Assembly: GCA_913046275.1 (NCBI GenBank)
Contig: CAJWSE010000085.1
Span: 1-5,087 of the forward strand
Reading direction: 5' to 3'
Length of the DNA stretch: 5,087 bases
From: an uncultured Phycisphaerae bacterium
GTDB taxonomy: Bacteria; Planctomycetota; Phycisphaerae; Phycisphaerales; SM1A02
Shown: positions 1 through 5,087 of the stretch, in pieces
How positions within the stretch are numbered: the stretch's first letter is position 1
Layout of the letters: the number at the start of each line of letters is the position of its first letter
Made by a program: the position numbers and the translations under genes
Notes under the pieces: generated by a model
Seen by the model: only the letters and a program-made list of their open reading frames with translations
The model's database searches: none
Told to the model about the DNA's origin: nothing

Positions 1-36
1 TTTGATGAATGTTTTTTTGCGGTGCGGCCTCGACCC

Positions 37-47
37 GACGTAACGTC
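37..47. promoter_or_regulatory. Perfect 11-bp palindrome upstream of the first gene
   Basis: GACGT-A-ACGTC is a perfect inverted repeat around a single central A, followed by a run of A residues at 48-55. It lies about 95 bases upstream of the start codon at 143. The one-base centre makes a stable hairpin unlikely, and the adjacent run is A rather than T on the plus strand, so it is not a plus-strand terminator. A protein-binding site is possible but unproven, and a site this short can arise by chance. Confidence 0.2.
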
Positions 48-142
48 AAAAAAAATGTTGTTGAAATCTAGTAATTGAGCAGTTTTATTTAATGTGTAGC
101 CAAACTGTTGGGAAGCTCCGTTTAACTTAGAACGAGGTTTCT

Positions 143-406
143 ATGCGTATTATCAACGAAGAGCGTCTGCTTGAGCATATCATTTGGCACTGTCAAATAA
201 CGTACGGTGTAGACACCATTAAGGAGGCTGTAATTACAGCGCGACGTAATGGTTTCTTAGACTGGCGCAACGAAATAACATCAATGGGACAACATGTTGC
301 AGAGATGATGTTGCAAGACTTCGACGGTTACCAAGCACTTTTTGAAATTGAGGTTAAAAAGAAGCCGAGCTTTATGGATCAACAAGACACGCATCAGCGC
401 CAATAG
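143..406 (+). CDS. Hypothetical protein, 87 aa
   Basis: I do not recognise this protein. The ATG at 143 is preceded by GAGG at 134-137 with a 5-base gap, a good ribosome binding site that supports this start. The product is soluble-looking and mostly helical in character, with no membrane segment or signal peptide. The first 65 residues mix hydrophobic and charged positions (LLEHIIWHC near the start, DWRNEITSMGQHVAEMML in the middle). The last 20 residues are polar and rich in K, Q and D, probably a disordered tail. It stands alone: DNA to its right contains only gene relics. Its frame is intact and its initiation site is sound, so it is probably expressed, but no function can be inferred. 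Confidence 0.6.
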   Translation: MRIINEERLLEHIIWHCQITYGVDTIKEAVITARRNGFLDWRNEITSMGQHVAEMMLQDFDGYQALFEIEVKKKPSFMDQQDTHQRQ

Positions 407-620
407 TCGTATAACATCCCATCGCATCTTTAAGTTGGATAGGATCTCTGAAATCCCAGTTTTGCGACACGTACGCACAACGTCCTAAACATCGACCAAG
501 TGAACATCAATCGCGCGGAACAACTTCACAATACATCTCCATAAGAAAAACACTTCAGCACCATCCTGACATCCTCCTGTGGCAGTTAAATACTAGGACA
601 GTTCTAGAGGGCTAAGACAA
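407..620. other. Gap without an intact gene
   Basis: No open frame with a start and ribosome site is visible here. On the minus strand, one frame is open from about 506 down to the TAA at 372-374 and reads like protein (SQNWDFRDPIQLKDAMG in the middle). It has no supported start and overlaps the end of the 87-aa gene, so it could be the tail of a decayed gene or chance. The stretch just before 621 has an in-frame TAG at 594-596, so the EamA relic does not extend leftwards. Confidence 0.4.
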
Positions 621-806
621 ATGGCAGACGCCGCTTTTCTTGCACCAATAGAGTACTGTTACCTCGCATTTGCGGTGATAATTGACTTTGTGATTTGGGC
701 ATTGCTTCCAAGTGGCTCAACCTTGATTGGAGTGGGCTTAATTGCAGGGTCGGGACTTTTAATTTCGCTTAGAGAACGCAGCGCCAAGCAAGCTGGACCA
801 GATTAA
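621..806 (+). pseudogene. C-terminal relic of an EamA/DMT-family permease
   Basis: The 61-residue reading frame looks like the last two membrane helices of a drug/metabolite transporter of the EamA (RhaT-like) type. The clues are the ADAAFLAPIEY entry into a helix (residues 2-12), a helix to about residue 28, the short LPSGSTLIG turn (29-37), and a final helix GVGLIAGSGLLISLRER followed by a charged end. Full EamA permeases have ten helices and about 300 residues, so roughly four fifths is missing. An in-frame stop at 594-596 closes the frame upstream, and no ribosome site is evident. I therefore read it as a truncated remnant. A small free-standing two-helix protein is the alternative. Family assignment rests on pattern resemblance only. 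Confidence 0.6.
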
Positions 807-866
807 CTAAAAACTTAACAAATATATCTATTTGGATCAGATTTATTAAAATATATTAATCAAATG
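807..866. other. AT-rich stretch before the tRNA fragment
   Basis: This segment is almost entirely A and T and contains repeated AAATATAT-like words near 819-826 and 848-856. It separates the EamA relic from the tRNA 3' fragment. If the fragment is an integration scar, this would be the terminal DNA of the integrated element. No clear promoter or terminator can be picked out. Confidence 0.3.
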
Positions 867-880
867 TTGCCACTCTGTAA

Positions 881-919
881 GCCTTCGTTTCGGTGGTTCA
901 AATCGACCCTCGGGCACCA
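881..919 (+). pseudogene. 3' fragment of a tRNA gene (tRNA-Leu-like), possible attachment-site scar
   Basis: The 3' end of a tRNA is visible. The T stem is GGTGG (892-896), the T loop TTCAAAT (897-903), and the stem partner CGACC (904-908) has one G-G mismatch. The acceptor strand CTCGGGC (909-915) is followed by discriminator A916 and encoded CCA (917-919). The GCCTTCG run just before (881-887) resembles the long variable arm of a class II tRNA, and CTCGGGCACCA is a common tRNA-Leu ending in proteobacteria. The matching 5' acceptor strand GCCCGAG, D arm and anticodon arm are absent upstream, where the DNA is AT-rich. The gene is therefore not a working tRNA. Such 3' pieces are typical of the distal end of elements that integrate into tRNA genes. 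Tyr or Ser identity is possible but fits less well. Confidence 0.55.
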
Positions 920-959
920 CCTTTCAAACAGGTGTCATTGACTTAAATTTTCGACACTC

Positions 960-1187
960 ATGCTATGCGTGTGTATTTCAAAAACACCAACTACGCAGGG
1001 TGTCGCATGTTTGATGGGCTCGACTACAGGTGCAAACACTGTGTCGAAACCATATTGGAAGTACAAAGTTCTTATGTTGCTCATTATTTTGAAAAATGCA
1101 GGGTCGTTGAAAGCAGAAACACCGCTGCACGTGGAGTTGAAAGATGGGATGGTTGCGCCTATTGCGATTGTGCAAGCCAACCTTTAG
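960..1187 (+). pseudogene. Decayed coding-like patch, possibly a YbgC-type thioesterase relic
   Basis: Two plus-strand frames read like pieces of one protein. The frame starting at 965 begins MRVYFKNTNYAG, which resembles the N-terminal RVYyEDTDaaG motif of YbgC/4HBT hotdog thioesterases. The frame ending at the TAG at 1185-1187 carries LKNAGSLKAE and then LHVELKDGMVAPIAIVQANL, whose order and ending resemble the C-terminus of the same family. The middle of the domain is not recognisable in any frame, and total length (about 75 codons) is well short of the usual 130-140. If real, it is a frameshifted and internally deleted remnant. A minus-strand frame over 935-1180 is also open but shows no motif. 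Assignment is tentative. Confidence 0.25.
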
Positions 1188-1249
1188 GAAACTGCAATGT
1201 AAATAGCGCAATAAATGTTTCCTGCGTCACCGGTTTGAACCCAAGCTGA

Positions 1250-1657
1250 ATGTAGTAAGCTCGATCTCCATAAATTACGGCACGCTCTTTTTAAAATCAG
1301 TCTCAATGGTTCCCATCCAAATTTAACCATAGTGGCGGCCCCACCTATTAATTGCGCCTAAGGGTGGATTGCTACTGGCCTAAGAAGAAAGACCGGTATC
1401 TTTGAATTTTTGTATCGCAAACGCGTGAATATGATACATATCAGCAGGCCATGACCTAACGTCTTGCCGTTGCGATATTGCGTGCCGTGCAAATGAAGCG
1501 CATATTTTGTGCTTACAACCTACTGGAAGAGCCACGGTGAGCATAGTTTTTACGACAGAGCCTTGAAACAAAGCGCTTGTATATTGCCATTGGCTCAGCT
1601 CAGGGATGCAAAAACTGAACGAAATGGGCTTAGGAATTATTTTTTAATTGGAAGATA
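1250..1657. other. Long stretch with no recognisable gene
   Basis: This 400-base stretch lies downstream of the transporter on the minus strand. A 63-codon minus-strand frame (1380-1571) is open but has no ribosome site and no family resemblance. GTGG-CGGCC-CCAC at about 1335-1347 could form a small hairpin, and CCACC near 1343 can pair with GGTGG near 1365. AATTA-TTTTT-TAATT at about 1635-1649, just past the transporter stop, is a weak AT-only hairpin rather than a convincing terminator. The stretch is best read as decayed or intergenic DNA. Confidence 0.4.
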
Positions 1658-2890
1658 CTATAAACTCTTTGTGTCCGGATGAATATTGCCCCTTTCATAC
1701 CGTCTTAATTGGTGGGCACTTACAATGCCCAAAAGAGTAAACGTTCCAACTCCAAGAATCATCACCAAAAGTGTTCCATCAAAAAGTTGACCAACAATTG
1801 CAGCTAAAATAACTGATCCAATCGTGGCTGTAGCACTGATTAAGCTCGCAGCGGTTCCTGCAATATGGCCAACCGGTTCCATTGCAAGCGCTGTGAGATT
1901 TCCCATGGTTAAACCAGCTTGGAAAAAGATGCTAAACATCCAAAACACAAAAAGAGCAAAACCAAAATTACCGACAAAATATCCTAATGCGTAAATTAAA
2001 AGCATCAGAAAACTCAGTCCTAGCTGTGCTGTAAAAGCAATATAAATGAGTTTGCGCATTCCCACCTTACGAACAAGTTGTGCGTTTAAATAACTAGATG
2101 AAGCCGCAAGCAGAGCTATTAAAGCAAACCATAATGGAAAACTCTGAGCTTGATGAAATACCTGCTCAAAGACTGGTTGGATCAAAAAGATACCCGTGAA
2201 GAGTATACTATAGGCAAAAACCAGCGTGATGATCGACATCTGTATCATAGGGTTGTGTAAAACTTCTTTGGTTGCTTGCAGAAATTGATCCAATCGAAAT
2301 TCAATGCGCCGCTCAATCGTAACAGTTTCATCAATTCGAATTCCGACCCAAAGGGTACTGGCAACAACAAAAATTATGAACATAACAAAAATGGCTCGCC
2401 ACTCGAACATGATTATAACAAATGAACCTAACAATGGGGCGACCGCAGGTACTAAAGCAAAAACGATCATAATAAATGACGAAATCCGAGCCATTTCACG
2501 GCCTTGATAAAAGTCTCTTACTAAAGCTTGTGCAATCACTCTTGGTGCCGAAGCTCCGACGCCTTGCAAAAAACGAGCAACTAAAATCACCTCAAAACTA
2601 TGGGATATGACACATAAAATAGAAGTAAAAATATATAACGAAGTCCCAAAATAGATAACTGTTTTTCGTCCAAAGCTATCAGATAATGGTCCAGTAAATA
2701 ATGTGCCAGCTGCCATGCCGATGACAAAGGTAGACAAAACCATCTGCGCTTGATTAGGGCTTTGTGGCGTAAATTCTTCGGAAATGAGTGATAAAGCAGG
2801 TAATATTGCATCTATAGACATTGCCACTGTCGCAACCAGCATCGCCATCATAGCTACAAATTCTGTCGTAGACACACGCAACGATAACAT
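1658..2890 (-). CDS. Bcr/CflA-family MFS multidrug exporter
   Basis: This 410-residue inner-membrane protein is full length for the Bcr/CflA branch of the DHA1 major facilitator family. These are 12-helix proton antiporters that expel drugs such as bicyclomycin, sulfonamides or chloramphenicol; the substrate here cannot be told from sequence. Helix 1 carries the typical acidic residue (SIDAILPAL, D28). Loop 2-3 has MFS motif A, GPLSDSFGRK at 67-76. RFLQGVGASAPRVIAQALVRD (from R106) and then GREMAR form the strongest family signature. Near the C-terminus ALAMEPVGHIAGTAAS matches the family's conserved helix 10-11 region. The ATG at 2890 directly abuts AAAAAGG with no normal spacing, while a much stronger AGGAGGAAGG lies 35 bases further upstream at 2926-2935. 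No other ATG, GTG or TTG start is available in frame before the upstream stop. It is transcribed alone and diverges from the membrane gene at 3106. Confidence 0.93.
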   Translation of the reverse strand: MLSLRVSTTEFVAMMAMLVATVAMSIDAILPALSLISEEFTPQSPNQAQMVLSTFVIGMAAGTLFTGPLSDSFGRKTVIYFGTSLYIFTSILCVISHSFEVILVARFLQGVGASAPRVIAQALVRDFYQGREMARISSFIMIVFALVPAVAPLLGSFVIIMFEWRAIFVMFIIFVVASTLWVGIRIDETVTIERRIEFRLDQFLQATKEVLHNPMIQMSIITLVFAYSILFTGIFLIQPVFEQVFHQAQSFPLWFALIALLAASSSYLNAQLVRKVGMRKLIYIAFTAQLGLSFLMLLIYALGYFVGNFGFALFVFWMFSIFFQAGLTMGNLTALAMEPVGHIAGTAASLISATATIGSVILAAIVGQLFDGTLLVMILGVGTFTLLGIVSAHQLRRYERGNIHPDTKSL

Positions 2891-2905
2891 CCTTTTTCCG
2901 TGAAT

Positions 2906-2935
2906 AAAAAACGGCTGTGAAACCGCCTTCCTCCT
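2906..2935 (-). promoter_or_regulatory. Terminator-like hairpin overlapping a purine run in the transporter leader
   Basis: Read on the minus strand, AGGAGGAAGG (2926-2935) runs into a hairpin. Its arms are AAGGCGGTT (2921-2929) and AGCCGTTTT (2908-2916), with a four-base TCAC loop and two G-U pairs plus one inner G-U pair. A tract of six T bases (2906-2911) continues from the second arm. This is the shape of a short intrinsic terminator, placed 15-20 bases before the start codon of the transporter. It overlaps the strongest Shine-Dalgarno-like sequence of the leader. No other minus-strand gene lies upstream for it to terminate, so if functional it would act on the transporter's own leader as an attenuator or translation switch. 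The stem has only five strong pairs, so this is a suggestion. Confidence 0.35.
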
Positions 2936-3017
2936 ACAAACATCAAAACTTTGGTTACGGGAGTTTAGCTTTCATTTTTTGCAATATTTGCCAATAGAAA
3001 TCAATAACTTAAAATTT

Positions 3018-3046
3018 GATATATTAAACACCAGCAATACCCTCAA
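3018..3046 (-). promoter_or_regulatory. Candidate sigma70-type promoter for the transporter
   Basis: On the minus strand, TTGAGG (3041-3046) and TATATC (3018-3023) are separated by exactly 17 bases. Each matches four of six consensus bases of the -35 and -10 elements. Initiation would fall near 3011, giving a leader of about 120 bases that contains the hairpin at 2906-2929. The surrounding DNA is AT-rich, so chance matches are likely. Confidence 0.3.
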
Positions 3047-3069
3047 TTTCGTAAAATCAGATTCACATT

Positions 3070-3113
3070 AGGTGAGAGGCTGCGCGCGTTGACGGCGCGC
3101 AACCGATGCGGTT
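3070..3113 (+). promoter_or_regulatory. Structured translation-initiation region: purine run, GC-rich hairpin, start codon in a second loop
   Basis: AGGTGAGAGG (3070-3079) is a Shine-Dalgarno-like run that is too far from the ATG at 3106 to work linearly. Between them is a perfect hairpin: TGCGCGC (3081-3087), a seven-base loop, and GCGCGCA (3095-3101). If it is looped out, the purine run sits about five bases from the ATG, a normal spacing. A second perfect inverted repeat, AACCG (3101-3105) and CGGTT (3109-3113), places the start codon ATG exactly in its three-base loop and is followed by a T run to 3116. The two stems share only A3101. Alternatively the structure is a terminator and the real start is the ATG at 3136. 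Confidence 0.35.
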
Positions 3114-3594
3114 TTTCATTGATATCGTTCTGCCCATGAGCCGCACAAATATCGCAGCGCTCTTTGTGATCGGATGGATGGTTCGTCAACATCGATGGCG
3201 GCAAAGAAGCAGCCTATTGAAAGGCGATGATCGAAAGAAAGCCGTACATTCACATGAGAAAGACGGGCAGCGAATTTACGTTCTTGCTTGGCTCTTGGTG
3301 ATTGGTGGTTTCATCGCGAATGCAACTTATCGTATGCGGACAGAGGATGTTGAGTTGCCCCATGCTCTGTTGCCAACCGGTGCAGGCGGACTTCACGCGG
3401 GTGGTGGAATTCTCGGCCTAATTTTACTGACCTACCTATGGCAAAAAGGACGGAAAATCAAGCAACTGAGAGAAAAGGGAGAACCTTGGTCTGTTGAGAA
3501 AAATCATCATGGGCGGGCTTCGGATGCCATCATGCTCCTGATTGTAATCCACGCCTTCTTGGGCTTCCTATGGTTACTTCAGATGCTCATTTAG
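3106..3594 (+). CDS. Four-helix membrane protein, resembling DUF4079-type proteins
   Basis: This 162-residue protein has four likely membrane segments, at about residues 8-26, 57-74, 93-110 and 140-161. They are separated by a strongly basic loop (27-56) and a basic loop after helix 3 ([14 protein letters not shown]). Histidines sit at or near helix ends: H86 and H97 ([14 protein letters not shown]), H134-H135, and H149 in helix 4 ([11 protein letters not shown]). This four-helix layout with histidines recalls DUF4079 and, more loosely, b-type cytochrome membrane domains. Haem binding would be inference and no function is established. No in-frame alternative start exists between the stop at 3073-3075 and ATG 3106, but ATG 3136 (residue 11, [10 protein letters not shown]) is a possible shorter start. 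Neither has a normally spaced ribosome site. The stop overlaps the end of the convergent DHH gene. Confidence 0.75.
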   Translation: MRFFIDIVLPMSRTNIAALFVIGWMVRQHRWRQRSSLLKGDDRKKAVHSHEKDGQRIYVLAWLLVIGGFIANATYRMRTEDVELPHALLPTGAGGLHAGGGILGLILLTYLWQKGRKIKQLREKGEPWSVEKNHHGRASDAIMLLIVIHAFLGFLWLLQMLI

Positions 3595-4580
3595 CGGGCA
3601 CTCCACGCGTGCATCCAAGCCTCAAGATTTCGTTCAACATCACCAAGTTTGACCTCACGAATTTCAAGATTCCCAGTTTCCGAAAGCGGTTGTATTCGGC
3701 AACCACATGCATTCGCATGACCTCCTCCATCCACATCAAACGCTGTAGCAAGGGCAGTCAAATCAAACAACCCCCCATTCTTATGCAAGAACGAGTTCGT
3801 GTAAAATGAAGCAGATAGTGGCCATTGATGATCTAGAGGTTTGTTTTCTCCATGAATAATGATACATGCATCACATTGTTCCCCAAAATGCGCGGTAATG
3901 AGGTAACCATTGGTTCGTACCCCCTTTCCATCGAGTCTAACTATTGCCATACGATCAATCACTTCTGAACAAGTATCGACCATCGCTTGCAATTGAACAA
4001 ATTCGGCCTTCGCTACACAGACCTTTTCAAACACTGAATCAATCTTCAGCACTTCTTCGGGCGACGCTCCGCCTGAAATTTCATTCAATAGAACAGAACA
4101 CAACTCGAGATCCGACGCATCCATGACCCGACCGATCCAAACGATTGGATGATTCGAGAGAAATTCCCCTCTTGTGATTTTTCCACCATCCAATTTGTCA
4201 ACCATTTCCATCCATGGTTCAATATCGGAGAGATCGACGATTTGTTTGAACGTATCAAAACAAACTCTGGCAGCACTTAGTGCCGGCTCCCAGATGATTT
4301 TACAACCCCTTTCCTCAGCTTCAGCCAATTGCGATTCTGTAGGTTTGTTTGTCAAGTGATGGTCAATATGCAAACCACAATCGGGATGGAAGGGCAAGTC
4401 GACAACAGCAGTCTGTAAGTCAATAAAGTCGTTCAAATCTCCGCGACGGATCTCTGCAGGGTGACTGAACCGAACCTCGACATCGTTCCAAAACCGCTTC
4501 AAAATCGCTGCTGATAACAAACCGTCTAAGTCCCCATCGGCGGCGATTCGATGAATTTGGATTCCTTCTACGGCAACCAT
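3591..4580 (-). CDS. DHH/DHHA1-family phosphoesterase
   Basis: This 329-residue cytoplasmic protein has the two-domain build of the DHH superfamily (RecJ, NrnA/nano-RNase, c-di-AMP phosphodiesterase relatives). These are manganese-dependent enzymes that cut phosphodiester bonds in single-stranded DNA, short RNA or cyclic dinucleotides. From the chosen start, motif I is [13 protein letters not shown] (D15, D17, D19), motif II is VVDLPF (D61) and the signature HIDHH contains D73-H74-H75. The C-terminal DHHA1 substrate-binding domain ends with [12 protein letters not shown] (GGGH at 285-288). All expected metal-ligand motifs appear present, so it is likely active. At about 330 residues it matches the short NrnA-like members rather than RecJ. 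The start at 4580 is chosen over the longer frame start at 4634 because GGAGGG (4586-4591) lies five bases ahead of it and the protein then begins just before the first domain strand. The exact substrate cannot be told. Confidence 0.88.
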   Translation of the reverse strand: MVAVEGIQIHRIAADGDLDGLLSAAILKRFWNDVEVRFSHPAEIRRGDLNDFIDLQTAVVDLPFHPDCGLHIDHHLTNKPTESQLAEAEERGCKIIWEPALSAARVCFDTFKQIVDLSDIEPWMEMVDKLDGGKITRGEFLSNHPIVWIGRVMDASDLELCSVLLNEISGGASPEEVLKIDSVFEKVCVAKAEFVQLQAMVDTCSEVIDRMAIVRLDGKGVRTNGYLITAHFGEQCDACIIIHGENKPLDHQWPLSASFYTNSFLHKNGGLFDLTALATAFDVDGGGHANACGCRIQPLSETGNLEIREVKLGDVERNLEAWMHAWSAR

Positions 4581-4685
4581 GCAAACCCTCCGAGATTTCA
4601 GGTCAACAGACCTCGCTCTTAGCATTGGCGACATCGGATGCTGTCCATTAGAAACGAATTAGTATCTCTCATCCATTCCAAAGGT
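4581..4685. promoter_or_regulatory. Divergent intergenic region between the DHH and Nudix genes
   Basis: This gap of 105 bases must hold the start signals for the DHH gene leftwards and, unless it is transcribed from further away, the Nudix gene rightwards. I find no convincing -35/-10 pair on either strand. TACTAAT on the minus strand near 4659-4665 is a weak -10-like word. A longer Nudix start (ATG 4638) would shrink the gap to 57 bases. Confidence 0.35.
4586..4591 (-). promoter_or_regulatory. Ribosome binding site deciding the DHH gene start
   Basis: On the minus strand GGAGGG lies five bases before the ATG at 4580. It is one of only two conventional, well-spaced Shine-Dalgarno sites in the window. 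It supports removing the 18 extra N-terminal residues of the longer frame that begins at 4634. Confidence 0.75.
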
Positions 4686-5087
4686 ATGGAGACGTCATGC
4701 GGCGTGGTACTGGTCAATTTTGGCAGTGTTTTACTCTTACAATATCCCCAAGGACATTGGGGTTTCCCAAAGGGTCACTACGAGCCTGAAGATGGTGTCT
4801 ATCAGCGTACTGCACTTCGCGAATTAGAAGAAGAAACTGGAATCAGCGAAGTTCAAATGCTGGACAATTGGCGAATGCGAACCTCATACACATTTACCCG
4901 CAAAGGCCGCACAGTGGAGAAAGAGGTATTCTGGTTTATCGGAGAAACAGATCAGTATGATATTACCCTAAGCCACGAGCATCGAAATTTCATGTGGCTT
5001 GAATGGGATGATGCAGAAAACCAATTGGATTTTGATCAGAGCAAAGAGGTACTACGTGGTGCTAGGGCGCAGTTGCGAGCACTTGGC
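4686..5087 (+). CDS. NUDT2-like Nudix hydrolase, probable asymmetric Ap4A hydrolase (3' end outside window)
   Basis: The frame is open for 134 codons to the window edge and lacks only the C-terminal end, since family members are about 140-150 residues. The Nudix box spans residues 30-53, from GHYEPEDG to RELEEETGI, with the catalytic REXXEE at R45-E50. HWGFPKGH before it and LSHEH...FMWLEWDDA at 95-110 match bis(5'-nucleosyl)-tetraphosphatase (NUDT2-type), which splits Ap4A into ATP and AMP. RNA 5'-pyrophosphohydrolase activity is an alternative for this clade. The spacing between the first glycine and the RE pair is one residue longer than canonical, and E is replaced by D36 at that step. 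ATG 4686 starts at the first domain strand, but AAAGG ends one base before it. ATG 4638 (16 residues longer) is open and also lacks a ribosome site. It diverges from the DHH gene. Confidence 0.87.
   Translation, partial: METSCGVVLVNFGSVLLLQYPQGHWGFPKGHYEPEDGVYQRTALRELEEETGISEVQMLDNWRMRTSYTFTRKGRTVEKEVFWFIGETDQYDITLSHEHRNFMWLEWDDAENQLDFDQSKEVLRGARAQLRALG

Noticed and set aside
281..478. Minus-strand 65-codon frame opposite the 87-aa gene
   Set aside because: It overlaps a better-supported gene, has no ribosome site and shows no family pattern.
881..919. A functional tRNA gene
   Set aside because: No 5' acceptor strand, D arm or anticodon arm can be built from the upstream bases, and the T stem has a mismatch.
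1380..1571. Minus-strand 63-codon frame
   Set aside because: There is no ribosome site, no recognisable motif, and it sits in a decayed stretch, so chance cannot be excluded.
1635..1649. Transcription terminator after the transporter
   Set aside because: The inverted repeat is AT-only with a five-base stem and would be too weak.
2304..2811. Frames at 2304-2507 (+) and 2587-2811 (-) inside the transporter
   Set aside because: Both are shadows of the strongly supported Bcr/CflA reading frame.
3570..4359. Plus-strand frames at 3570-3809, 3944-4126 and 4174-4359 and a minus-strand frame at 4085-4276
   Set aside because: All lie wholly or almost wholly within the DHH phosphoesterase gene and read as low-quality shadow translations.
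4581..4634. 18-residue N-terminal extension of the DHH protein
   Set aside because: The start at 4580 has a well-placed GGAGGG, whereas the upstream start has none, and the extension precedes the domain.
1..5087. CRISPR array, intact insertion sequence, toxin-antitoxin or defence system
   Set aside because: There are no regularly spaced repeats, no transposase motifs and no recognisable toxin, nuclease or defence domains. The intact genes are efflux, membrane and nucleotide-hydrolase types.

Overview
The window looks like chromosomal DNA from a bacterium, probably a proteobacterium, with a possible change of ancestry near 3060-3105. The left 3 kb holds a proteobacterial-type Bcr/CflA drug exporter, the tail of an EamA-type permease and the 3' end of a tRNA-Leu-like gene with an encoded CCA. 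The right 2 kb is compact and somewhat richer in GC. It holds a four-helix membrane protein, a DHH/DHHA1 phosphoesterase and a NUDT2-like Ap4A hydrolase. That last type is most familiar from archaea and eukaryotes, so I do not assign a genus or even a firm domain.

Layout. At 1-142 is a leader with a small perfect palindrome, followed by an intact small hypothetical gene (143-406, +). From 407 to about 1657 the DNA looks decayed. It holds a 61-codon EamA C-terminal relic (621-806), an AT-rich stretch, the tRNA 3' fragment (881-919) and a broken coding-like patch (960-1187) that may descend from a YbgC-type thioesterase. The last 400 bases have no recognisable gene. The Bcr/CflA transporter (1658-2890, -) is the first full-length recognisable gene. 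Its leader carries a terminator-like hairpin overlapping a displaced Shine-Dalgarno-like purine run, and a plausible sigma70-type promoter lies upstream.

From 3106 the genes are tightly packed. The membrane protein (3106-3594, +) converges on the DHH phosphoesterase (3591-4580, -) with overlapping stop codons. The Nudix gene (4686 to beyond the window, +) diverges from the DHH gene across about 105 bp.

Function. The DHH and Nudix proteins both belong to families that act on small phosphodiester or polyphosphate nucleotides. They could form a nucleotide clean-up or signalling pair, but this is inference from adjacency. The transporter is a separate efflux unit. I see no CRISPR array, defence island, intact mobile element or biosynthetic cluster. 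The most unusual features are non-coding: the tRNA 3' fragment as a possible integration scar, and two structured leaders at the divergent region 2890-3140.
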